Source of the DNA: Spirochaetia bacterium UBA5550
Lineage (GTDB): Bacteria > Spirochaetota > UBA4802 > UBA5550
Assembly: GCA_002425885.1 (NCBI GenBank)
Contig: DINC01000175.1
Location: forward strand, 1 to 20,470
Reading direction: 5' to 3'
DNA: 20,470 bases
The position numbers and the translations under genes were made by a program. The notes beneath the pieces were generated by a model that ran no database searches, was not told where the DNA came from, and saw only the letters and a list, made by a program, of their open reading frames with translations. Position 1 is the stretch's first letter. Every line of letters starts with the position of its first letter. This document shows positions 14,427 to 20,470 of the stretch, one piece after another.

Positions 14427-15233
14427 ATGAAAACTAAAAGAATAATGGTTCAGTTTTTTATTATCTTTCTCACATTTTTTATGGCAGGGTGCGGAACATT
14501 ACTGAATGTGAAGAAAAATCAGCTGGCAGAAATTAAAAAAGTCGCAGTTGTAAGCGTGTACTGCCCGGCCGCAATTACCATAGATAATCAGCGCCAGGCT
14601 CCGGTATTTTATGCTGTTGATGCAACAGTTCAATCCGGGATGAGATCACAGGCTGCGATAAAAGAATTCAAACCTCGCGGGACAATGCTTCTGAACAAAT
14701 CGCAGAATGTAATGGTTGAAAAACTTTCTAAAAACTTCGGGTGGCAGATAACACCGGTTAGTTCCTCTGCTAAAAATAACGCCTACAAAAGTCTTGTTTT
14801 ATGGTCAGATAAAAACAGTAAGAACTTTTCTCTCATTCATATGCCGCTGAACGATTCAGCCCTGCTATGGATAAACAAGGATGAAGCTGAATTAAAAAAA
14901 CTGTCCGCTGAGTTCTGCGCTCTTACAGGATCGGATGCGGTTCTGTTCCTCTCCTTTGATTTCGCATATTCAAAAAGCTGGTTTAAAGGATCAGGGGTAT
15001 CTGCAAAAGCCAGAACTTTTATAGGGATGCAGCTTGTTGACAAAAAAGGGGAAATAGTAATCTCAACCCCCAGGGCTGACGAGAGGGAAAGAGACTTCTC
15101 TGAAATGGCGGATACCACAATGCCTCTTAAAGGCTGGACTGCTGATATCAATGAAACTACAATAAAGACCTTTGATTCATCAATTGAAAACAGCACCGCA
15201 AAAGTCATTTCAATGCTTAAAGCTTCAAAATAG
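14427..15233 (+). CDS. Putative lipoprotein of unknown function
   Basis: 268 residues. The start has Lys/Arg residues, a hydrophobic core and the lipobox 'MAGC' (Cys22), so the mature protein is a lipoprotein. After the anchor, 'LAEIKKVAVVSVYC' opens an alternating strand/helix region like that of small envelope lipoproteins in which a strand 'kkVaVl.v' begins an alpha/beta domain (CsgG/LpoB/DUF4136-like folds). The later 'GSDAVLFLSFDFAYSKSW' and 'MQLVDKKGEIVIS' strands fit this pattern. No catalytic motif is visible. It has its own promoter and SD and converges with hypB, so it appears monocistronic. I do not recognise a specific family. Confidence 0.8.
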   Translation: MKTKRIMVQFFIIFLTFFMAGCGTLLNVKKNQLAEIKKVAVVSVYCPAAITIDNQRQAPVFYAVDATVQSGMRSQAAIKEFKPRGTMLLNKSQNVMVEKLSKNFGWQITPVSSSAKNNAYKSLVLWSDKNSKNFSLIHMPLNDSALLWINKDEAELKKLSAEFCALTGSDAVLFLSFDFAYSKSWFKGSGVSAKARTFIGMQLVDKKGEIVISTPRADERERDFSEMADTTMPLKGWTADINETTIKTFDSSIENSTAKVISMLKASK

Positions 15234-15268
15234 ACAAAGATGATAATCCCGCGATCCCGTAAAACCGG

Positions 15269-16006
15269 TTAATCGTGGTGATGATGTCCGTGATCATGGT
15301 GATGATGTGTATGATTATGCCCGTGCCCGTCGCCGTGGTCATGCGCGTGACCCTTCTTGTGAGAAATTCCGTGTTCTATAAAATGCACAATCTTTCCGAC
15401 ATTCGTCCCCTGTGTTGCTGATACTTCAAGGATATCGGTTTCCCTGTTCAGGGCGCGGACCTGTTCATAGAATATATCCCTGTTGAAATTCGTAGCGCCC
15501 ATAAGGTCAGTTTTGTTAAGAACAATAACATCAGCCTTGCTGAACATTACCGGATATTTATGCGGCTTGTCATGACCCTCTGTAACAGAAACAACCATCA
15601 TCACATTATCCTCACCGAGAAAGAAATCCGCAGGGCATACCATGTTTCCTACGTTTTCAATGATAAGGCAATCGATCTTATGAAGGTCAAAGTTCACAAG
15701 GGCGCGCTCAAGCATTGCAGCCTCAAGGTGACATATGCTGTGAGTATTTATCTGATGTATTGTAACAGGAAATTTTGCAAGCCTGTCAGCATCTGCGGTA
15801 CCCTGCATGTCACCTTCAATTACTCCAATCCTGTACTTTTTGGTGAGTTCAGGGAGCACCGCTTCAAGGATGCTTGTTTTCCCTGAACCGGGAGCGCTCA
15901 TTATATTCAGCACATAAATCCCGTGGTCATCCATGTTCCCCTTTATATTCGCTGCAAGCTTATCATTCTGATGGAGAAGGTCCTTCTCAAGTTCAACGTA
16001 GTGCAT
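15269..16006 (-). CDS. hypB: Hydrogenase/urease nickel-incorporation GTPase HypB, C-terminal His-rich tail
   Basis: 245 residues. G1 P-loop 'SAPGSGKTSILEAVL' (about 37-51), 'VIEGDMQGTADADRL', 'THSICHLEA', 'IENVGNMVCPADFFLGE' with the Cys of the GTPase metal site, and the G4 'VIVLNKTDLM' are all standard HypB elements. HypB hydrolyses GTP during nickel insertion into [NiFe]-hydrogenase. The N terminus lacks the CxxCGC high-affinity nickel motif. Instead the C terminus is a histidine-rich tail: 16 of the last 30 residues are His, interspersed with Gly and Asp. Such a tail is expected to bind or store nickel; many other HypBs carry their His stretch near the N terminus. AGGAGA lies 4 nt before the ATG. 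Last gene of hypF-hypA-hypB, 9 nt after hypA. Confidence 0.95.
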   Translation of the reverse strand: MHYVELEKDLLHQNDKLAANIKGNMDDHGIYVLNIMSAPGSGKTSILEAVLPELTKKYRIGVIEGDMQGTADADRLAKFPVTIHQINTHSICHLEAAMLERALVNFDLHKIDCLIIENVGNMVCPADFFLGEDNVMMVVSVTEGHDKPHKYPVMFSKADVIVLNKTDLMGATNFNRDIFYEQVRALNRETDILEVSATQGTNVGKIVHFIEHGISHKKGHAHDHGDGHGHNHTHHHHDHGHHHHD

Positions 16007-16015
16007 TTTTATCTC

Positions 16016-16360
16016 CTAACTTTCAATATCTATAGATTCAACATACATCCTGTCACCGGTGATTACCCGCACGGCTCCTGAACCGCAGCTGCCGCATTTA
16101 AAGATATAATCCTCGATCTCCGTATCCTTTCCGCATTCACTGCAGTTCACCACAGCTTTTTCAGTACGGATATTTATCCTGGCATTTTCAAAGACTGTCC
16201 CCTTTTTTGCAACCTCCATTGCAAACTCAAGTGAGTCAGGAACAACAGAGCTGAAACTGCCGACAACAATATTAACCTCATTGACCTTTGTGGAACCGTT
16301 GCTCTTTGCGGCCTCCTCAACGATTTCACAAACACTCATTGCAAGACTCAGCTCATGCAT
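16016..16360 (-). CDS. hypA: Hydrogenase nickel-incorporation protein HypA
   Basis: 114 residues, the usual HypA length. It begins 'MHELSLAMSVCEIVEEAAKS', with the MHE nickel-binding start, so 16360 is the start even though the frame stays open further upstream. The zinc site is formed by 'NCSECGKD' and 'FKCGSCGSG' (two CxxC pairs). HypA delivers nickel to the large subunit precursor together with HypB. Its ATG overlaps the hypF stop by 8 nt (ATGCATGA), so translation should be coupled to hypF. Residue Ser22-Gly region and the beta-rich middle ('VNEVNIVVGSFSSVVPDSLEFAMEVA') are typical. Confidence 0.95.
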   Translation of the reverse strand: MHELSLAMSVCEIVEEAAKSNGSTKVNEVNIVVGSFSSVVPDSLEFAMEVAKKGTVFENARINIRTEKAVVNCSECGKDTEIEDYIFKCGSCGSGAVRVITGDRMYVESIDIES

Positions 16361-18587
16361 TGTACACCCCGTAAATAGCCTGACCGGCGGATATCCCCGC
16401 ATCATTTGAAGGGATCTTCTTATTAAAGAGAACCGTGAGCCCCTTTGACGCAAGCCTTTTTTCTGTCTGTTCAAGCATTATTCTGTTCTGGAAAACCCCT
16501 CCGCTCAGAAGGACTGTACCTATCCCCTTTTTAGAGCATACAAGAGCCGCAGTGACTGCGCCTGCCTCAGCCAGTGAATTATGGAAAAGCTTTGCAATAT
16601 AAGGCAACTCTTCCCCTTTCTGCAGCATTGAAAAATTTTCATTTATAAGAAATTTCGAATCAATAGAAAAAACTCCATCTTCACAGACCTGCGGGATAGG
16701 GATGAAATCCTCAGTATCAGATTCCAGGGCCATTTTTTCAAGGTATATTGCGGCTTCAGCTTCATAAGTAACATCTCTTCTGAACCCCAGGAGAGATCCT
16801 GCTGCATCAAAAAGCCTCCCCGCGCTTGATGTCAGAGGGGAGAAAGACCTGTTGCCCGAAATTGCGTAAATATTATCGCGCAGATTCTCATCCACCCATG
16901 AACATGCCTCATCAAATCTCCCCCTGTCGAGCAAACCTGAAAGAATCCGCCAGGGCTCCTTTATTGCACGCTCTCCGCCGGGGAGAGGGAACTGTGAAAG
17001 ATGTCCCCTTCTCTCAAAAGAATGAAGATCGCCGGTTATTATCTCCCCGCCCCAGATGGTTCCGTCCGTTCCATATCCTGTTCCGTCAAAAATTATCCCC
17101 GCTGCTTCACCCTGCACACTGTTTTCATAATAGCATGAAAGGAAGTGAGCATAGTGATGCTGCACTCTCAAGAGCTTAATATTTTTTTTCACAGAGTATT
17201 CAACTGCAAAGGACGTTGATTCATAATCGGGATGAAGGTCCGCAACAACCGCATCAGGCAGCACATCGTAATACCCGAGCATTTCATCTATAGTTTCGCA
17301 GAAGTGCGTGAATGTCTCCGGAGTCTCCAGATCGCCTATATGATTGCTTGTAACAAGGTTGTCCTCTGAAGCAACAGAGATATTGCTCTTAAGCTCGGCG
17401 CCCACTGAGAGTATCTTCTTCGGTGCAGATTCAGGGAGCTTTATCGGGAATGGCATTGTTCCGCGTCCCATCCTTATATTAATATCCTCACCTTTATAAA
17501 CCCTGGAGATACTGTCATCAGCACGTTTTAGAATTTTTCTGTTATGCGTGAGATACACATCAACAATTCCATCAAGCTCCTGCTTTGCCTTATCATCATC
17601 TATAATGAGAGGATCGCCGGAGATATTAGCGCTTGTCATAACAAGTGGTATATCAACACGGTCAAGTATAAGCTGATGCAGAGGAGTGTACGCAATCATG
17701 ATCCCCAGGTAGCCGTTGTCCGGCGCGATATTCTCTGCAATGCCGCTGCCTGTTTTAAGCTTCACAATTACAATTGGAGAAACTTTCGATTTCAGAAGCT
17801 TCTCCTCTTCAGGGGAAACACCGGCGTACTGACGTGCTGCTTCAACTGACCTGAACATGAGCGCAAAGGGTTTGCCCGGCCTTCTCTTCCTTTTGCGGAG
17901 GAGAGCAACTGCGTCATAATCAATCGCAGAACATGCTATATGGTAACCCCCAAGCCCCTTGATCGCCGCGACCTTCCCTGCAAGGAGCGCATCAGCAGCT
18001 TCATCAAAACCTTTTACAGCAGGGCCGCACACAGGGCATGAAAAGCCCTCAATGTGATACCTGCGGTCATAGGGATCATTGTATTCACCGGCGCACTTTT
18101 CGCAGAAGGGGAAATCAGACATGGTGGTATTTTCCCTGTCGTAGGGCATATCCTTCATATATGTGTATCTGGGCCCGCAGTTTCCGCAGGTGATGAAAGG
18201 ATATCTGTATCTCCTGTTGCCGGGATCATTAAACTCCCCACGGCACTGATCACACATAGCTATATCAGGGGGAATACTGAACCGCGTGGGGCCGTTCTCT
18301 TTGCTTTCAATTATTATGAATGATTTTTCATCAGGGAGAGCGGGTATAGGCTCTTCATTAAAATATGCAATAAGCGCATTAGGGGGGAGAAATGTCCGGA
18401 ATTCATCAATATACTTCTGAACAGATTTTTCAGGCCCCTGAACTTCAATTTCGACAGAATCACGGGTGTTGGCAACAGTACCTGAAAGTCCGCGCAGGGC
18501 CGCTTCCTTTGCAATTGCCGGCCGGAACCCCACACCCTGAACAATACCCTTTACCGTAATTCTCCGTCTTGCAATATTATCTGACAT
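16353..18587 (-). CDS. hypF: Carbamoyltransferase HypF
   Basis: 744 residues from the ATG at 18587, which has CAGGGA at proper spacing; a TTG at 18605 would add six residues without SD support. Domains in order: acylphosphatase ('ITVKGIVQGVGFRPAI', about 9-90); zinc-finger pairs ('CDQCRGEFND...CGNCGPRYTY' and 'CEKCAGEYND...CPVCGP', about 105-195); YrdC-like ('ALLAGKVAAIKGLGGYHIACSA' onwards, about 200-385); and the Kae1-like domain ('HHYAHFLSCYYEN', 'IFDGTGYGTDGTIWGGE', 'LLSGGVFQNRIM'). HypF makes the carbamoyl group used for cyanide ligands of the NiFe cluster, with HypE as partner. Length and motifs are complete. First gene of the hypFAB unit; hypC, hypD and hypE must be elsewhere. Confidence 0.96.
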   Translation of the reverse strand: MSDNIARRRITVKGIVQGVGFRPAIAKEAALRGLSGTVANTRDSVEIEVQGPEKSVQKYIDEFRTFLPPNALIAYFNEEPIPALPDEKSFIIIESKENGPTRFSIPPDIAMCDQCRGEFNDPGNRRYRYPFITCGNCGPRYTYMKDMPYDRENTTMSDFPFCEKCAGEYNDPYDRRYHIEGFSCPVCGPAVKGFDEAADALLAGKVAAIKGLGGYHIACSAIDYDAVALLRKRKRRPGKPFALMFRSVEAARQYAGVSPEEEKLLKSKVSPIVIVKLKTGSGIAENIAPDNGYLGIMIAYTPLHQLILDRVDIPLVMTSANISGDPLIIDDDKAKQELDGIVDVYLTHNRKILKRADDSISRVYKGEDINIRMGRGTMPFPIKLPESAPKKILSVGAELKSNISVASEDNLVTSNHIGDLETPETFTHFCETIDEMLGYYDVLPDAVVADLHPDYESTSFAVEYSVKKNIKLLRVQHHYAHFLSCYYENSVQGEAAGIIFDGTGYGTDGTIWGGEIITGDLHSFERRGHLSQFPLPGGERAIKEPWRILSGLLDRGRFDEACSWVDENLRDNIYAISGNRSFSPLTSSAGRLFDAAGSLLGFRRDVTYEAEAAIYLEKMALESDTEDFIPIPQVCEDGVFSIDSKFLINENFSMLQKGEELPYIAKLFHNSLAEAGAVTAALVCSKKGIGTVLLSGGVFQNRIMLEQTEKRLASKGLTVLFNKKIPSNDAGISAGQAIYGVYNA

Positions 18588-18670
18588 AAATCCCTGCCCG
18601 GTCAATATACGGTAATTAGAGAAAAATTAAGATTATTTGTAAATACTTTGTTTTAAAAAAGGAGGATTAA

Positions 18671-19294
18671 TCAGAAGTTAATTTTGAATCCCTTCTCTCT
18701 AAACAGCCTTACACAGGAGTAAACAACTTCAGCATCAAACATTGTTCCGCTGTTTTGCTCAAGCTCCTTAAACGCGGCATCTATTCCGAGAGCTGCCCTA
18801 TAGGGCCTGTGGGAGGCCATGGCCTCAAGAACGTCAGCAACTGCGATAATCCTTGCCTGAATAAGAATCTGGTCCTCTTTAATCCCGTTAGGATATCCTG
18901 TACCGTTGAATTTTTCATGGTGCTGAAGAACTATATCCGCTATTGGCCAGGGAAAATCTATATTCTTTAAAATATCATAGCCCATCTGGGAATGAGTTTT
19001 GATAAGTGCAAACTCAATTTCGTTAATCCTTCCCGGTTTATTAAGTATCTCCGCCGGTATGGCTATCTTCCCCAGGTCGTGGATCTGACCCGCAAGATTA
19101 ACGCTCTCAATAATATCACGCTTAAGCCCCATATCCTTGGCAATCTCTTTCGCAATATCAGCAACCTTTTTCTGGTGTCCCGCAGTGTAAGGGTCCCTTG
19201 TTTCAACGGTTTTTGTTATAGCCTCAATTGTTCCGTACATGGCGCGGGAGAGAGTATGGAGTGAACCCCTAAAACTGTAAAGTAAATTACGCAT
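18671..19294 (-). CDS. HD-GYP domain protein, N-terminally truncated by an IS
   Basis: About 207 residues from an ATG at 19294 that lies inside the IS end; the first 12 or so residues are IS-encoded and native sequence starts near 'TLSRAMYGTIEAITKTVETRD'. The HD-GYP domain itself is complete: 'DPYTAGHQKKVADIA', the 'IHDLGKIAIPAEIL' metal-binding motif, 'IKTHSQMGYDIL', 'LQHHEKFNGTGYPNG' with the GYP signature and 'IIAVADVLEAMASHRPYR'. HD-GYP enzymes hydrolyse cyclic di-GMP. In the family such a domain is normally preceded by a sensor, PAS or receiver domain, which is missing here and presumably lies beyond the IS. The ATG overlaps the transposase stop (ATGCGTAA), so the fragment might still be translated. 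It lies 84 nt upstream of hypF on the same strand. Function of the remnant is uncertain. Confidence 0.8.
   Translation of the reverse strand: MRNLLYSFRGSLHTLSRAMYGTIEAITKTVETRDPYTAGHQKKVADIAKEIAKDMGLKRDIIESVNLAGQIHDLGKIAIPAEILNKPGRINEIEFALIKTHSQMGYDILKNIDFPWPIADIVLQHHEKFNGTGYPNGIKEDQILIQARIIAVADVLEAMASHRPYRAALGIDAAFKELEQNSGTMFDAEVVYSCVRLFREKGFKINF
19257..19279 (+). repeat. IS3 right inverted repeat
   Basis: 'TGGAGTGAACCCCTAAAACT' and the following 3 bases. Against the other end read inward it matches at 20 of 23 positions, with the core ACCCCTAAAACTG identical. Confidence 0.88.
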
Positions 19295-20081
19295 TTTCAA
19301 GTGCAAGTCTGTACTCCACCGGTGTCATATATCCGATAGCAGAATGAGGCCTTAAATTATTATAAATCCTGATAAACCTGAATATTGATATAGCCGATTC
19401 TTCTTTGCTGTCATAATCTGATATGTTTATTTCCTGCCTCTTCACAGTTTTATTAAGAGATTCTGCATGAGCATTCTCATAGGCATTCCCGACGCACATT
19501 GAAATCTTCATCCCAATTTTATTAAGCCGATCAATATATGCTTTTGAACAATACCGCACATCGGCATCGGTATGATGAATACAACCTCTTAAATCCCTGT
19601 TGCTGCATGCATCCTCTAAAGCACTGAGAACAAGTGCTGTATCATTCTTGTCAGAGACGGCTTTACCGATAACCTCTCTGTTATGACGATCCATAAGTTG
19701 TGCAAGAAAATGATCTTTTCCGTTTATATCATATGCAGTTACATCACCGACAACTACCTGATTGATATTGTCGGTAACTATATCATTCGCAATATTCGGG
19801 TACTTCAAATATTTATGCCTTGAATCGGTTGTAGCAGGCACGTATCTCCTTGTTTTACGGCATAAAAGGCCATTCTCCCGCATAATCCGGCTTGTCCTCT
19901 TATGGTTGATTTTAAGTCCATTACGGTTCAATATAGTCGTGACTGGCCGATAACCGGACTCCGGCAGTGCCTCTATTATTTTTTCTATCTCACGTTTAAC
20001 TATCTCATCTTCATCTGATTGTTTATCTTTTGGTTTATAGTAATACGTGGAAATACTCATACCTAAAGCCCGGCAGCTCAT
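19287..20081 (-). CDS. IS3-family transposase OrfB (DDE catalytic part)
   Basis: 264 residues from the ATG at 20081, but the reading frame is open further upstream into the orfA overlap, as expected for an OrfAB fusion. After an N-terminal HTH_21-like segment ('IEALPESGYRPVTTILNRNG', 'KRTSRIMRENGLLCR') comes the integrase core: first Asp in 'VVGDVTAYDI', second Asp in 'IHHTDADVRY' (consensus HSDxGxQY, diverged here), and the Glu in 'NAHAESLNKTVKRQEI'. The end 'YNNLRPHSAIGYMTPVEYR' is typical of the family. Its stop codon is about 30 nt from the IS end. Likely functional, although 'TDADVRYCS' departs from the usual Gly-containing form. Confidence 0.93.
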   Translation of the reverse strand: MSCRALGMSISTYYYKPKDKQSDEDEIVKREIEKIIEALPESGYRPVTTILNRNGLKINHKRTSRIMRENGLLCRKTRRYVPATTDSRHKYLKYPNIANDIVTDNINQVVVGDVTAYDINGKDHFLAQLMDRHNREVIGKAVSDKNDTALVLSALEDACSNRDLRGCIHHTDADVRYCSKAYIDRLNKIGMKISMCVGNAYENAHAESLNKTVKRQEINISDYDSKEESAISIFRFIRIYNNLRPHSAIGYMTPVEYRLALENA

Positions 20082-20413
20082 TTCGACTCCAAAGTGCGGG
20101 GCGAGATGGTTCCGGATAAACGTTCTTTTTTCTTCAGTTGTTCCATTATTTTTTGAGTTTTTTTTAGTATGTGTATTTGTATAGCCTGATCGCTTACTAT
20201 TTCCTCAAGCTCTTTTATCCTTTTCTGCTGCTCTATATAATCCTTATTGTCTGTTACTGTCAACACCATCTGTGTCTGGTCACGCCACTTGTATAAAGTC
20301 GTCGAAGATATACCTTCACGTTTGGATATCTCACCTGCGCTTGATAGCCCTGATGCAAGCTCAAGCCCTATTTTCTTCTTGAATTCTTCACTGTGTCTTT
20401 GTCTTTTTATCAT
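20078..20413 (-). CDS. IS3-family OrfA (DNA-binding part of transposase)
   Basis: 111 residues from the ATG at 20413, which has AGGAAGG 7 nt upstream; an ATG at 20419 is only 1 nt from that SD. The N-terminal HTH_Tnp_1 domain is clear: 'RHSEEFKKKIGLELASG', 'SAGEISKREGISSTTLYKWRDQ'. A leucine-zipper-like helix follows ('RIKELEEIVSDQAIQIHILKKTQ'), used for multimerisation in IS3 transposases. The frame ends in TGA overlapping the orfB ATG. The 'ILKKT' site carries the probable slippery sequence. Confidence 0.9.
   Translation of the reverse strand: MIKRQRHSEEFKKKIGLELASGLSSAGEISKREGISSTTLYKWRDQTQMVLTVTDNKDYIEQQKRIKELEEIVSDQAIQIHILKKTQKIMEQLKKKERLSGTISPRTLESK
20159..20165 (-). promoter_or_regulatory. 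Probable -1 programmed frameshift site of the IS transposase
   Basis: Minus-strand 'CTA AAA AAA ACT' in orfA phase provides an in-phase A AAA AAA heptamer at the LKK position where IS3-family elements commonly slip. After a -1 shift the frame stays open ('NSKNNGTTEEKRTFIRNHL' region) through to orfB, giving an OrfAB fusion. A second A6G tract (about 20127-20121) is less well phased. Confidence 0.7.
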
Positions 20414-20447
20414 AGTCATACCTTCCTAATTCTGATTATTTTGTCAC

Positions 20448-20470
20448 TCCAGTTTTAGGGGTGCAGTCCA
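20448..20470 (-). repeat. IS3 left inverted repeat
   Basis: Read on the minus strand from 20470: 'TGGACTGCACCCCTAAAACT' and the following 3 bases. It matches the other end at 20 of 23 positions. It is upstream of orfA, as expected for the left end. Confidence 0.88.

Larger units (their letters stand above)
19257..20470 (-). mobile_element. IS3-family insertion sequence, apparently complete (1214 bp)
   Basis: Bounded by inverted repeats beginning TGGA(C/G)TG at 19257 and 20470. It has two reading frames in the IS3 arrangement: a short helix-turn-helix/leucine-zipper orfA and a DDE orfB in the -1 frame. Both are read on the minus strand. The element sits within an HD-GYP gene. The outer end falls exactly at the window end, so the target duplication cannot be tested here; the trinucleotide next to the inner end is 'gta' (19254-19256). 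Family is firm; the subgroup (IS150-like) is only suggested by the end sequence. Confidence 0.9.

Noticed and set aside
15269..15370. GTG/ATG-rich repetitive DNA at the hypB 3' end as a possible tandem repeat array
   Set aside because: Explained by His/Asp/Gly codons of the His-rich tail; the periods are irregular.
16826..17179. 117-codon + strand ORF inside hypF
   Set aside because: Opposite to a complete hypF with all catalytic motifs.
1..20470. CRISPR arrays, tRNA or rRNA genes
   Set aside because: No regularly spaced direct repeats, and no tRNA or rRNA sequence was recognised; the window is densely filled with protein-coding genes.

Overview
The window looks like a moderately AT-rich chromosome segment from an anaerobic, hydrogenase-maturing, Gram-negative-type (diderm) bacterium. 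Support: three hydrogenase nickel-maturation genes (hypF, hypA, hypB), a radical SAM enzyme, two lipoproteins with clear lipoboxes, a periplasmic-type metallophosphoesterase with a signal peptide and an HD-GYP protein. I cannot assign a phylum from sequence alone; the mixture would fit Spirochaetota or deltaproteobacterium-like lineages.

Region 1 (63-8963, + strand) is a tightly packed cluster of ten genes with short gaps or overlaps. In order: a DUF4213/DUF364 protein (putative heavy-metal chelation), an FmdE-family protein with a C-terminal zinc finger, a class I SAM methyltransferase, a complete FecCD-type ABC importer (ATPase, permease, two tandem paralogous binding proteins), an AmmeMemoRadiSam-like radical SAM enzyme, a 378-residue protein of unknown family, and a THEP1-like NTPase. 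The import genes are recognisable. How the enzymes relate to the imported metal, metal chelate or corrinoid is not established, and this is the best candidate here for an undescribed system. The radical SAM gene has an apparent frame break at its 5' end: its conserved N-terminal cysteine motif is encoded in frame but cannot be reached from the ATG that carries the Shine-Dalgarno.

Region 2 (9007-15233) holds single genes: a secreted calcineurin-like phosphoesterase (+), trmO/tsaA (-), cutA (+), a 32-codon highly basic mini-protein gene with its own promoter, SD and hairpin (+), a large exported protein with a degenerate transglutaminase-like end (-), a GNAT acetyltransferase (+) and an orphan lipoprotein (+).

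Region 3 (15269-18587, - strand) is a hypF-hypA-hypB operon. HypB carries its histidine-rich metal-binding stretch at the C terminus. hypC, hypD and hypE are not in the window.

Region 4 (18671-20470, - strand) is an HD-GYP gene cut at its 5' end by an IS3-family insertion sequence. The IS runs from 19257 to 20470, has matching terminal inverted repeats, an orfA/orfB pair and an in-phase slippery A7 heptamer. Its outer end coincides exactly with the end of the window. The IS end supplies an ATG that is in frame with the surviving HD-GYP domain.

Metal handling is a recurring theme (metal importer cluster, CutA, nickel delivery by HypA/HypB), but only the first cluster is physically one unit.
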